Shown here: positions 11,115-23,125 of the stretch, piece after piece | How positions within the stretch are numbered: the stretch's first letter is position 1 | How the letters are laid out: every line of letters starts with the position of its first letter | Source: Prostheceraeus crozeri | Lineage: Eukaryota > Platyhelminthes > Polycladida > Euryleptidae | DNA: 64,000 bases | NCBI GenBank assembly: GCA_907163375.1 | Contig: CAJQUW010005245.1 | Span: 310,001 to 374,000 of the forward strand | Reading direction: 5' to 3' | Notes under the pieces: generated by a model | Told to the model about the DNA's origin: nothing | Databases searched by the model: none | Seen by the model: only the letters and a program-made list of their open reading frames with translations | Made by a program: the position numbers and the translations under genes

Positions 11115-11650
11115 GCACACTAAATGCACGGTAAACCTGAATCTGTATGATTGAAATTGTCATTTCGCGCTATGTGCCAAGTTTCTAAAAATAGACGCCA
11201 AGTGTAATTGCATTCTCTTGTGGCGATCACTGTATTGTTCCAATCAATGCGATGACTTTCAGACAACGAATGCAGTGCCACAGCGGATTTGTCTTCCTGC
11301 ATCAAGCGTGTAACAGCTTTATGCGGGTCTCCAGGGCATTACTCGTCTGGCCCACATACGAGAGAGGGCAGTCTTTGTAAGGAATCTGGTAAACGGCTCC
11401 TCTTGTCTGATCCTTAGGAGGTCGGTCCTTTGGTACACCCAGATAGGAGGGAACCATCATCGGGGCTTGGTAAAAAACCTTCACCTTGAACCGGCGAAGG
11501 ACCCGGGCCAACTTCCCTACATCCTTGCTAATGTAGGGCAAAATCTTTTTCGCGCGAGCATCTTCATTATCCTTGGGACTATTCCTTTTCTTTCTGATCA
11601 TTTTCTTAGGATATCGATTCGCCATCAAATCGCTGGTCACCCACAAGACG
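11115..11650 (-). pseudogene. Penelope-like retroelement, GIY-YIG endonuclease fragment
   Basis: The minus strand encodes the C-terminal part of a Penelope-like protein. First comes the basic linker (KKILPYISKDVGKLARVLRRF), then the GIY-YIG core (GAVYQIPYKDCPLSYVGQT, then ALETRIK). In a neighbouring frame follows the typical C-terminal stretch SHRIDWNNT ... ETWHIARND. These elements are retroelements whose single-strand endonuclease primes insertion. The piece is 5'-truncated, lacks the reverse transcriptase and is broken, so it is a fossil. Assignment rests on recall of the family motif order. Confidence 0.75.
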
Positions 11651-11761
11651 CATCATCTCACGTCTCACAAGAAGTTTAATGGATCGATCGACTACTCATT
11701 TGTCAGATGAGCAAAGAAGGAGAATTGAAGTGAGAAGGGTGACCAGCGATTTGATGGTGAA
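11622..11761. repeat. 23-bp inverted repeat at the 5' edge of the Penelope-like fragment
   Basis: CATCAAATCGCTGGTCACCC (about 11625-11644) is mirrored at about 11738-11757. Both strands read outward as VTSDLM-like peptide, so a short piece of element sequence is present head-to-head across a ~95-bp spacer. Confidence 0.7.
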
Positions 11762-13200
11762 TGGATCACGGGAAAGAACATTTTTGGTCACAAATTTCCA
11801 AAATTATATATGCAGAAACACGACGTGCCCTTGGTGGTCTGCGCTTTCTGAGATCGATAGCTAAGTTTCTAATGTATGAATGTTCATGGAACAAATGCAT
11901 GTTTTGAAAGATCAAATATTATAATACCAATAGCTTACTTTGAAATAAATGGAAATGTTCCAGAATGTCAAAATACAAATACAAGGAAAAGTCTTTTCAT
12001 GCTTTTCATCGAAATGAACGAAAAAATATGCGTATGTGCTAGTAAGGGGCAGTCACGGGGAAAATTGCGAATTCTTTTAAAATTGCATGAACGAAGCAAT
12101 TTTTTGCCTAATATTTTTTCTTTGAAAGTTTAACTGACAATCTTAATGAACCGTCGAAATGTCATACTGTAGATCAAGGTGATATAATGTCAGGTTGAAA
12201 TATTCTACCGAAGAAGCGCGAAAAAAGTCTATCTATGATTCACATCAGCTGCGCGGTAAATGTATCCTTTTATTTCTTGTGCTCATTCAATGACAACCTT
12301 GAAGTAGAAATTGTGTTTTGAAAATTTTAGGAAATAGTCGATCTGTTAAATTGCGAGTCTCAGAACACTAAGGTAGCGTCAGACTTTGACTTGTATTGCA
12401 TGGAGTAATGAACAAACGCGTAGAGTGACAAAACACACATGCAAGCAATATTGCGAGCGAGTACTGCTTACTGCTGTGACAATAGAACAACAGGAATAAA
12501 CTGTCACTGTAGAGAATATGAAGTGTCACAATAGATGGACATAGATATCACACAGCACGATCTATCTTAAAAATCTCTAAAGCAATCTTACAAATTTTTT
12601 AGTGCACACTTTTTCTAATGTTATAAACGTTGTTTTCAGAATCCAAAAATGCAGAATATAAATATGCTACTTCAGAAAAGCATCTGTTTCAAGCGAGTAT
12701 TAATTTCTGTGAAATGTTTGAAACCTGACATTCTTATTTCTGCAAATTTCTTTAACACAATAATCAAACTCTTTTTGTTTTCTTTCCAGCATTGGTCTTG
12801 ACGTTCCTGTATCGCAATTGAATAAGTGATGAAATTCTGACAATCGTGAACTGTCCTAAGACCCTGTTGTCTGCAGCAGTGTTTGATCAGTGCATTTGTC
12901 TTATCATTCCTTACTTATTGTATCACTATATTTGTTGATAAAGATATTTTTTGTTTTGATCTCATTTTCAAGTGAGCATAACTCTAGCTTTCAATATTTT
13001 CAAATGCTTGAACCTCCTCATTGGTTTGTAATGTTGTTTTGGTATGAATATTGAGGAATACAATCAAGAACAATAAAGATGATGCATCTTGAATGATTTG
13101 TTTTCAATTCAAATTTGCTAGGAAGGTTTCGAAGGTGTACAAGGTGTCGAAGGTGTAAGAAGATCAAAATGTTTGAAGAATTCTCGCCCTTTCGATACTT
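11762..13200. other. gene-less stretch
   Basis: No recognisable gene or repeat. Short frames at about 11876-12133 show no domain. A short tandem of GAAGGTGTACAAGGTGTC-like units at about 13128-13160 leads into the hairpin described next. Confidence 0.45.
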
Positions 13201-13356
13201 TGTAGATAAAAAACAAAGCGATGTTCATACTGTGAGAGAGCAAATGACAATATATACACAAATATGTATACAAATATACAATATATGTACAAATGACGCA
13301 ACCCTCGCGTTGACAATATACGTACAGCATGAACATCGCTTTGTTTTTTATCTACA
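13201..13356. repeat. perfect 28-bp inverted repeat (long hairpin)
   Basis: The arm at 13201-13228 (TGTAGATAAAAAACAAAGCG and eight more bases) is the exact reverse complement of 13329-13356. The 100-nt loop is rich in TATATACA repeats. The frames that cross it on both strands are consequences of the symmetry, not genes. It may be the core of a very short palindromic element. Confidence 0.85.
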
Positions 13357-13656
13357 AAAAAATCAAAATCATCAGTTGACGATAACGAACAATAATGAAC
13401 CGAAGCGTCATTATCACAAATTTGAAGCTGATTGAATGCCTCGCTCAAAAGTTAGAGCGATTTATAAATGTAAGGTATGTGCAGTAAGGCTTGTGATACC
13501 TGATGCTCTCTAACTTTGGAGCAAGATATGGATGCATCTATATTCCTAATTTTAAAAAAAACTCCATACTCCTTAATAATAAGCATGGGCCTAGCTCATC
13601 TGTCAGCACTCTACCTTGAGGGACGTGATACGCAATGCAACAGCAATAGAACACTA

Positions 13657-14087
13657 GGTGACATGCCACGCTCAATCACGCGTAATTACACATGACCCTA
13701 AACATTCGTGGCTATGCGGGATATTGCTGCAACATCTGTTATATAAGTTAGTATAGTTGGCAGTCCTGTTATAAAGACTTTGCGTCTCATGTGTCTGCAT
13801 GTATCAGAGGCTAAACAATGTGATAGGACCTCAATTTCATGCTCAGGGAAGACAGAACATGCTTAGCGGTTCATCCGTGGTTAAAGCGGCAGCGCAGACA
13901 ACCGTAGACGACGCGCAAACTATAAACGCTCCCCCGCGCGTATTCATAAATATTTCCCATGTTTTAACAGCATCAGATCAAGTGATTTCTGACTCTTAGT
14001 GCAGCGCGTATGTACGCGGGTAGAAGAATAGAATGTCCTTAACCACGGATGTTTGGGGTGTTCCGTAATTACGCGTGGTATGTCACC
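13657..14087. mobile_element. 431-bp inverted-repeat element (MITE-like)
   Basis: The ends GGTGACATGCCACGC and its mirror (one difference) are each preceded by TA, consistent with a TA target duplication. The similarity continues inward on both sides through GTAATTAC and AAACATCCGTGG. A third partial copy of ATCCGTGGTTAA lies inside, near 13875. No coding potential is seen. Superfamily unknown; the TA duplication is only a reading of CTAG at each end. Confidence 0.55.
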
Positions 14088-15848
14088 TAGGGAATATAAT
14101 ATAGTGACTTTTATTAATTTAGATACCTCGACTGTATACCAGCATCTGCGTTCACCCGGCGTATGCATAACTGCTTAAACTATTTTGCACATGATGTATT
14201 CTTACATTGTCGGCTACATATTTTACCTGCAGTAGGCGTGTACTTATAATGCATGTATTTCAGTTATCCGTGAATTGCAAATAGCAAAAAATTGAAGCAA
14301 AAACGCATTTCTCAAAGATAAGTGCTCTTTCTTGTATGTTAGATGGAAAAGTGCGCACACATTTGGGAAAACACCCTTCCCTTTGCACGCAAATGAACAC
14401 ATTTGGCCTATAGGCCTATACCCACCCCCTGACTGCGTGCGCACTAGGCCTATGGATGGCCGTTTATTATCTGAGTTATCGACGGTTTCAGAGGCGAGTC
14501 GGTTTGATGGTGTCAGTTTGGCTCAAGTGACGATTCTGCTTTTGATAATTTGTTCAGTAAATAAACTATACCGTGTGTCGCATGTCTGAAATCTATACTT
14601 TTACATTGCAAGTTAATTTCTGGCTGACATTTGTTTACATCGAGTCATTTTGGGTAAATAACTCTTCTCAATGTCCTATCAGTGTTCTTTTCAAATACAG
14701 TTGGAACGATGATGCCCTCCGGATGAAACTCCGGCCGCATGCAACGGTCATATTTTTTGCTTAATTAATACTAATAAGTCAGTTCTTATGCAAAAATTGA
14801 AAGTAGTAGCCTATTTTCTTTCTACTTCTTATATATAAATGGAAAGTGAAACTTGATTGTTGAATGACATTCTTCTAACATAGTTAATTTCAGTACTGAA
14901 TCAAATAATCTATAAATTGATCAATAGCTACGAAAACGCATTTTGTAAGAGCACCATGTATGTCCAAAGATTAAGAAGATCAAATGATTTTCTCCCAAAC
15001 GAATCCAGGCGACGGATCGGATGAACGATGCGTTGTCAATGGTTTTTAAAATATGAAAACGTCGCAAAAATCAAAAACTGAATTTATTAAAAGAGGCTTT
15101 TTAGCTCTTTTTATATTTCTCCTGATGAAAATTGGACAATCTATGTCATCTTGTTGCCAATTGAAACCGGTAGAGACTAAATAATTAATTCATTTTTTGA
15201 TTTTCGACGTTTTTATATTTTGAAAACCAAGGATCAATAAGTCAAATTTTGAATTTTTTTCATAGCAAAAGCTGAAACAAAGTAATTCAGTAGGCCTACA
15301 TACGGCATTAGTAGAATGGTCTGTGGCTACTGACTTGGGCAGCTGTTGGGAATGAATCCCAATAGTATATTTGTTGTCAACTTGGTTTACTTAATACTTA
15401 TAACATGTAAAACTGAATTTTTCGATTTCTATGTATTGTTGATTAATTTTAGCTTGGTTTACAACGCCTGCAAAAGTCGTCTGCATACCTGAATGAATAA
15501 AAATCCTGACATCCTACCCTTAGATTCCTTACTTATATTTCAGAATTGAGGATTAATAAGCTTAGCTACCTTTGATAGTTTGACAAAATGGTCAGCAGCT
15601 GAATAATTTGTTAGCTAGCGTTCATTCTTTTTCAATGCAAGGATGTGATGCAAGCGTCTTGAAGTGATTCGAGCGACATTTGTGATATACATTGAAATCA
15701 GCGAAATTCTGCCATTCATTTATTTTTGGAATAAAGTAAATGAAATCGTGATATTCAACGAAGCTCATGTATTTGCAATACAATTGCAAAACATTACTTT
15801 TTATGTTTCTAGAATGATTTAAAAATATTTCCCAACAATTTATATATG
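14088..15848. other. gene-less stretch
   Basis: No gene recognised. It holds three copies of the palindrome TAGGCCTA (14411, 14445, 15291). Confidence 0.45.
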
Positions 15849-17115
15849 CAGTCAGCCCTCTATAATTCGACACTCGATAATCCGACACCTTCATTAAACC
15901 GATAGATTTCTCAGGGAACCAAATAATCGTTATTTTCAAGTACTCATTAGTCCGACAATTCAATTCTCCGACATTGACATACGTTTTGGAAAACAATGCA
16001 TCTCTACAGCGTGTACATTGCATGCGATAATCCAACACAATGTTTTGATGGAGAGTGGCTGATCAAATCTGACCGAAAGATGCGATTAGATAATCGGTCT
16101 TCTATACTTCTTCTAGACAATGGACCGTACCTAGACAATAGACAATACCTGATCCTACGTGTCTTCGCAACGTGAAGGTTCATTTCTTATCACCGAACAC
16201 AACGACACACTTACAGCCTCTGGAATTGTAATGTCAAATGCCATTACAATTGAAGAGCAATGCAACACCGCCTCGAAGTCGCCGACGATACTTAAACGGG
16301 TGAGCTCGACATCCGACGTGCTGTAGAGTTCTTGGGGAACGCTTGGAATGATGTCAAGCCACAAATGATTGCAAATGTTGGAGACACAGAAAGATCCTAC
16401 TCTATGGATCCTACCAGTCCCAACCACTGAAACCGAAGCAGAGGCTCAAATGGAAGAAAGTTCACTTGAAGAGGTTGATCATTTGTTCAGGAGAATGGAT
16501 CCGGATACCGCAGTACGTGCAACGGACCTTCTTGAGTGCGACGAGAACATAGCTACTGAAGACGAAATGACAAACGAAGCAATCATGAATATTGTGGAGA
16601 CGAAGCCCAAAAGGATAAATACGCCTCCAAAGGTGTCCATGAAAGAATTTCGGCGATCTTTGGTCGGTGTGAAATACTTCATTGAGCAGCATTTGCATCT
16701 TAATGCTATCAAGTAGAAGTCGAAGAAAATCAAGTGTGACACTCAAACAATTATTACGGACTACTTCAAAAATCTTTCAAAAAAGTAAAAATTCTATGTT
16801 CTCACATATTTTGTTCGAGTAAAAGGAATTTCGCTTACTGTACCCGTATATATTTTACTAATGAGAATGCATGTACAATACACGTACATTGTTAATACAA
16901 CGAATATTTTAATTATGATGAACGTGTAACTCGTGTAACTAGCGGGACAATCTAAAACTTTGGTATGATTATGATAGCACTATATACATTTTGTACGTAC
17001 ATTACTTTATAACACCATATAAACTGCATTGAGCAAAAATTCACTGATTCGACATCATCGATAATCCGACATTATTTTTGAGCACGGAGTTTGTCGGACT
17101 ATCGAGGGCTGACTG
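15849..17115. mobile_element. deleted pogo/Tigger-type transposon
   Basis: The left end begins CAGTCAGCCCTCTATAAT. The right end is its mirror, CAGTCAGCCCTCGATAGT read from 17115 inward. TA follows the right end (17116-17117); TG, probably a decayed TA, precedes the left. The subterminal motif TCGATAATCCGACA appears near both ends. Ends and motif are typical of Tigger elements. At 1267 bp it is shorter than an autonomous copy and keeps only the 3' part of a transposase gene. It looks old and immobile. Confidence 0.85.
16320..16716 (+). pseudogene. C-terminal remnant of a Tigger-type transposase
   Basis: A 115-codon open frame (16369-16716) lies inside the Tigger-type element and ends in SMKEFRRSLVGVKYFIEQH. 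Just upstream, in another frame, the text AVEFLGNAWNDVKPQMIAN resembles the segment that follows the DDE core in TIGD proteins. The DNA-binding and catalytic parts are missing, so it is a fragment. The assignment rests mainly on the surrounding terminal repeats and the acidic C-terminal tail. Confidence 0.55.
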
Positions 17116-17117
17116 TA

Positions 17118-19111
17118 CTTGCTATTTCTAAATAGTGATAAAATAGTTAAAATAGTCATTTTAATAAGTCATTCTACACGTATCGATAAATGATAGGGCC
17201 ACATAGGCTGCGTTCATAGTAGGTGGCAACAATGAGAGCCTTTACCCTACCATTTCAAACCTCCAATTCGAAGACGCTCTTTTATCAAACTTTCTTCATG
17301 AAAAACTTTCATCCGTTGTTGTAATTATTTCATTAACCAAAATATATAGTAATCATTCAAAAAATGGATATAGGACTTAAGTTTTGAAAGTTATAGTCCA
17401 TCAGCTATTTATATGCATCACGAGGAGAATAAACTCGGATGGAGGAGTCCCTCAAGTTCAAATCGAAACAATTTTCCTCGTGAGTGATGGTTTCCGCTGA
17501 CATGAACTGATATTGATTGAGAAGACGCTGAATGCTGATGGGCACACGAGGTACGTGCTCTCATTTGATAACGGGCAAGTTGTCGAAAATTAATTAGATA
17601 TGAATCCATGTAGTCTATCAATAGGCACTGACTTGCGTCATTACCAACTCTTGAACCCGCATTAACACTGACATCGGTCACTACTCTTGTATAATCAATT
17701 CCATTCCGTCGATCAAGAACAGAATTTGGCTTATTACACGGCTTTCCCCTCTTTACGACATATTTCTGCTTTCGTGACAGGTTGTGAACACAGATCTGAT
17801 GTGAATGAGAGAATGAAGGAGTTGTGATATTTTTGGAGATTTCCCTGTGATATTGACGTCAATCGTTTTCCCTTGTTATCAGTTCGATGGCTATTTTTGA
17901 ACGCAGTATTTTCTTCTAGAATAAATGAATGTTTACATTTATCGTTTGGGAAGGATCTATTTTCAAAATCGCATTCTACAATAACATCAAAGTACATGCC
18001 GAAATGAACTTGAAGCATTGAGCATGAGGACAACTTTGTCGGAGCTCCATCGAAAAACTATTGGTTCTTATGATTGACCTCTTCTTTGCGTAGAATGTTT
18101 CGAATGTACATGTGAGATTGTTCTCTTGGTGTGGGAAACATATGTTTGGATTTTATTAAGCTTATGAGGATCAATATTTCACTAAGATTGTTTCTGTATG
18201 CAGAACAGCCTGTGTACTCCCAAAAGGGTCGGAATCGATCAGATTTTCGGCAGCAAGGTATCTCTGTAATCATTATGAAGTCGGCGACTATATAAAAGGA
18301 ATCATTCTAAAGCCTAATCAACATCAAAATCCTATAGAATACAAAAATTTTTCAATGAATTTGCTTAAAAGACATTTAAAAATTGAATATACGTGTTCCA
18401 AAAAAGCTCATTTATTAATGATTTGCCTGAGTTCATAACAGAATTTCCCGCATCGAGACTGACAGTTAATCTGGAATAAAATTGGAAAAAATAATATATA
18501 TGTCGATTGCTGATTATGGCTTGAATTTCAACCATATCACTTGGTGTCACATAATGCTAAATTATTATTTCATTTGTTAAAATACTTGATGTTCCGATAT
18601 CCCTGTGACATTTTTAAAAGAGAAAATTTCAGTGGAAGCTAAGAAATAGTCTCATTTTATTTTATAAAAAAATGTGGCACACAATATTATCAAGAAAATA
18701 TGTATCTGATCCGATGAGTTCACGATATATTGCAAACATTGGGACCAGCAACTGAAAAACTGACCAGCAAGAGATACCAATTTCGAAAAGATTATATTAT
18801 ATGCTAGGTCGCTGATAAGTCATGCAATTTGCCACTAATCGCCACTGCTAGTGGTCAGAGGTTTTTACCCGGTGCGTTATCCCACTCATTTGCCAGAAGT
18901 GGCTACCGGTGGCAAACTACTTGGTTCACAAAACGAACCACTTGAAATAATTTACCAGTGAAGCAATCAAATCGGTCATTTGACCCATTGATTTAACAAA
19001 AACATCCACCCATCCGGAACATTTTAAATAGTGTTCGCCACGGCATCCGCATGCGATTTTGATAGGTTATTCGTTGGTAGATTCGATGTATTACTTAGTA
19101 AATGCCATGTC
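17118..19111. other. gene-less stretch
   Basis: No recognisable gene. Reading frames at about 17418-18550 on the minus strand are short and show no domain. Confidence 0.45.
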
Positions 19112-19188
19112 GCTCGTCGATAGCTCAGATGTTAGAGCGTTGGCTTAGAATACCAGAGGTCGGTGGTTCAAATCCATCAAGACGGGCA
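19112..19188 (+). repeat. tRNA-like sequence, probable SINE head or tRNA pseudogene
   Basis: Pol III promoter boxes are clear: box A TAGCTCAGATG at 19121 and box B GGTTCAAATCC at 19165-19175. A cloverleaf can be drawn with a D arm and T arm. However, only five acceptor pairs form, the anticodon stem has a C-A mismatch, and the anticodon would be AGA (Ser) without the long variable arm of tRNA-Ser. It is therefore not a functional tRNA. The sequence runs straight on into GTTGGACAGCTG, as a SINE body would. Confidence 0.6.
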
Positions 19189-22100
19189 GTTGGACAGCTG
19201 TTTTCCGCCTGTTGAAATACTGTCAAATGCAATGAAATTGAGAATCAAAGATTTGCCATAAAATCATGTTTTAGTCATTTATTTGTTAATTTTTTAGTAC
19301 ATAAAGTATTTCATAATTAGATGTATATGGAATCTCACAATTTAATGGAATGAATCTGTAAAAGATGATATTCAAATCTCTTGGTGAAGTGCATTGAATC
19401 TCCTAGCATGTATTAGGTGCTTCCTTTTTTCAAGAAGAATATGATCCATCCAAAATGACTCAATCATACTGGCATTCAATTTTCACATGTTTTTACTTTT
19501 GTTAATGCCTATAGTCAAACTAATTCTTTCTATTTCTTCAACGATTTATGTTGTCCGATGTTTCACATTTTACTGTTTTAATTTTTAAAACATGACATAC
19601 ATGTAGTCAAAACTATGACGATACGGAAATATTGCCTTAATGGGAATTCCTTGAAGCCTAGAACGCATAAATGAAATTAGCATTAAAAACTTTCATATCC
19701 ATACCCTGATATAGAATAAGATGCATAATAAAAGAGGAAAAGCTAATAATACCAAAATGATAGGAGAAGGGAAAACTGACACTACCATTTCTACAACCCA
19801 AAGACGAAAATGCAATCCAAAATCCAGCGACGATATAGTAGCCATATCATGCAGTGCTACACAAAACTGAGAAGACTACTATAGCCATATGTGAGGAGTC
19901 ATCAGAGAGGAACCATATTACTGCGAAAAGCAAGGTTTTGGCTCCTATAATTTCAAACAACCTGTACCACATGGCGGGGTTCAAATAGACAAAAAGAATA
20001 TGAGATTAGGAAAGTCCATTATTTTGAGATTAGAATTATCATAATGACTGCCTGAAACATAAAGAGATAATTCATATTTTTGAGGCATTCATCAATATTT
20101 TGACAAGTATGTCCTATTAGTCTCAGCTGTGGGCCTACTTACGGTATCCAAAAGTGAGGCCTATTACAAAATTGTTCTACATGTTATAGTCCAACTGCAA
20201 ATTGAATTTCCACTTATTCTATAATTACATTGGAGTTTTTAATTGTTGAATACCTGCAGCCACATCATTAACCGCATGCATGTTTGAGTAAGACCAGGCA
20301 GGCTGTTACATAAGTCGAATAAAACATTTAATTTTCAACATTGACGAGTGTTGTTGAAGCATGGTCCATTGGAATCGCATTAGCATTTATCATCCACTTA
20401 GCATTCTATCAATAATCACCTAGCTCAAGGATATCGATATAGATAGCTTATATCATAGATGTCCCTTCCTAGCTCCATTATCATTTCGTTTTAAAATACC
20501 GCATCTTTCCAAATTTGAAACACTCTTTCATACGACAGATGAGCCATCATCCGACTTATATTTATATAAAAATCACAATGCAATTCATGCTTGATATCAA
20601 CTTCTCACCATATGAATTATCATTCGATTTAAAACGAACAACTAGAGCCATGCGTATATGCGGCTTTATGTGCCAAATCAAGAAAATTCGAAAATCAATT
20701 TGGAATTCTAATCACCTCTTCATCCTTATACTTTAATCCGTTTTTAAGCGAACTGCGATCAATGAGACCCAATGAATTTTTTTGGTTTATTTGAAACAGA
20801 ATGCACGGAAAATTGCAAACTTCGGTTCTGAACTGATTATAGAAAATCATTAGAGCTGAATGATTCTGGTTAGTTACAATTTATCATGCAGACTTTGAAA
20901 ATGTAAATGCAATTCAAAACTTTATGTCTTTGTTAATTTGTCGTGAACATGACTATGGTGGACAATAGTCAGAGATGTTCGTCTTATTGTAAACTTCATA
21001 ATTCTATCTTGCAACAAAAAGGTACACCTGCACCTGGGTCCTTCCGCTTTTCAAAGGCAGTTCTAAACTATTTATATCGTCGCTGATCTCGTCCTCTAAG
21101 GGCTAATTTTTATCTGAAGCTCTTTCCGTTTTTGATTGTTTAATTTTCATCATGCATTAAGTTCAACAAAATAATGACTGGGTGTTGATTTATCTAGGTG
21201 TCCACTGAAGCAATCATTTATATAACCTTGGACCTGCATTTCTATTGTTATTGATGGGACTTTCGTGTGACCTGATTCCATGACTACAATTGGCAGGAAT
21301 TTAGTAGGTTCATTGAATTGTAATTTTTAGGGGAAGTATAAGTACAATTTCATACTTTCTTTTACAGAAACTTTAAAATGTTTAAACAACATGCGTGACT
21401 GATTGAAGAATGAATGCATCACACTTTCAATGAATCTTTATTATACATTGTGACTTGGAGGTCATTAAACGAAAACTGTTGCTCTCGTGCATTGTCATCA
21501 AACATCGGCACACCTAACCACAACTCTGGAATATCAAACAATTCTCGGTCCATGAAATGGTACATAGGAAAATTACTGCATAATTTCGAGACTAATAGGT
21601 TTAATTTGTTGTGGTGATGAATCTTCAGATAATATAAATTCATTTCCAGCTGAAGTGAAACCAAGTCATTATCGACTTCAAATGCACTGATCACGATTCC
21701 TACGACCAAATAGGTTTTGGCAGTTAATTGCTCTGTTAATGTTACTTCAATTAATAATTTAAATTGGCAAGTTATTATAGCAGTATTCCATTATAAATGA
21801 CTGCTGGGATGATTTTCATCATCACATGAGAATTACCGTCATTGATTGAAAAACATTCGTTCTACAGGACCAGCAAACCCAAGCTACCGACCCTACCTGT
21901 GAGTTTTGATATAACTTAACTTATTTGATAATCCTTTTGAAAGTAAAAGTCTTACTCATTGTAAACATCCAAAATTTACAATTACAGATAAAAGGAAAGC
22001 AAGACTTTCAGTGATCCATCGTTTATTCACATTTTTATAACAAATTTTCATCAACAAGGATTACTCAAAATACATGTCAAGAAGCCTCCCAAAATAAGTT

Positions 22101-23125
22101 TCAATGTCTTTATGCAAAAATTTCTATCAATCGATCCTTCACTTTATCTACAAAGATTTTTATCTTGCACCGGTAGAATGCCAAAGCGAACCGCATGGGA
22201 GACATGAGAATTTGAATCTCTATATAAGAGACATTCAAACATTTACAACAACATGAGTCTGAAACGGATGCTTCTAACATCAAAACTGCCATTTACAAGA
22301 AAGAAAATGCTTAACAACTGATACAAGGATGTGAAGAATGAATATTTCATATACAAAATGGAGATCTCGGTGGATAAATTTACAGTTTTTGATATCGTCT
22401 CTTTTGGATGAAGAGTGTTCCTGGCACATGAGAGAATATGTATTAAAAAATATGTAAATGAATGAAATCTCTACTGAGTAGAAAAGAAAAGGTATGGGAC
22501 GGTATTTTCACAGCATTTTGGCAGTTCCTATGCACCAACAGATGTTGTACAGTTAAATAACCGCACAGAAATAAGCGTCAAATATAAATTTTCTGCACTT
22601 TTACAGTATACCTTATTTTTTGGATTTTCAGAAAATTTTTCATCGATCAAAAACAAAGGATGAAACTATTACATGAAAATCTTAATCATCGTTAATTCGT
22701 CAAATACTGTCATGACAAAGATGAAAATGTGCACGGAAACTGACACAACCGCAGCCTATGAAATTCCCATCACCAATACTTTGACATTCAAAGATTGTTT
22801 CAGTCTAGTTTTAGAAGTTTTCACAACTGCGTTGGGGAACTGCTGGCGTAAAATTCAAAAACGATTACCGACTATTTCTAACATGAATACCGGTGGTGAC
22901 ATCTTGACGACAGGTGAATCTCCTTCCCGTTCTATCAATTGGTTCACCTGACCATTATTCAAGTAGCAGCTGCTTTTGATTTTCGTAAATATCACAGTAC
23001 ATGTTTTTAAACATGCCGGTGCGATCAAAGATACATAGGATCAACTCTGTGTCCGAGATTTGTCTGAGATACTAGCTACACATCTCTCGACGAACTGGTC
23101 AGGTTGATGTATCTAAATGCTCTTT
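19189..23125. other. intergenic stretch and probable TENT5 3' UTR
   Basis: No second gene is recognised. On the minus strand the part next to 23125 should include the TENT5 3' untranslated region. A minus-strand AATAAA at 22022-22027 is one possible polyadenylation signal, about 1.1 kb beyond the stop codon. Other short frames carry no domain. Confidence 0.4.

Noticed and set aside
13115-13448. overlapping frames of 72-106 codons on both strands
   Set aside because: They arise from the perfect hairpin and its TATATACA loop; low-complexity Tyr/Ile/Cys text, no codon bias.
19112-19188. functional tRNA-Ser(AGA)
   Set aside because: Acceptor and anticodon stems are mismatched and the long variable arm required of tRNA-Ser is missing.
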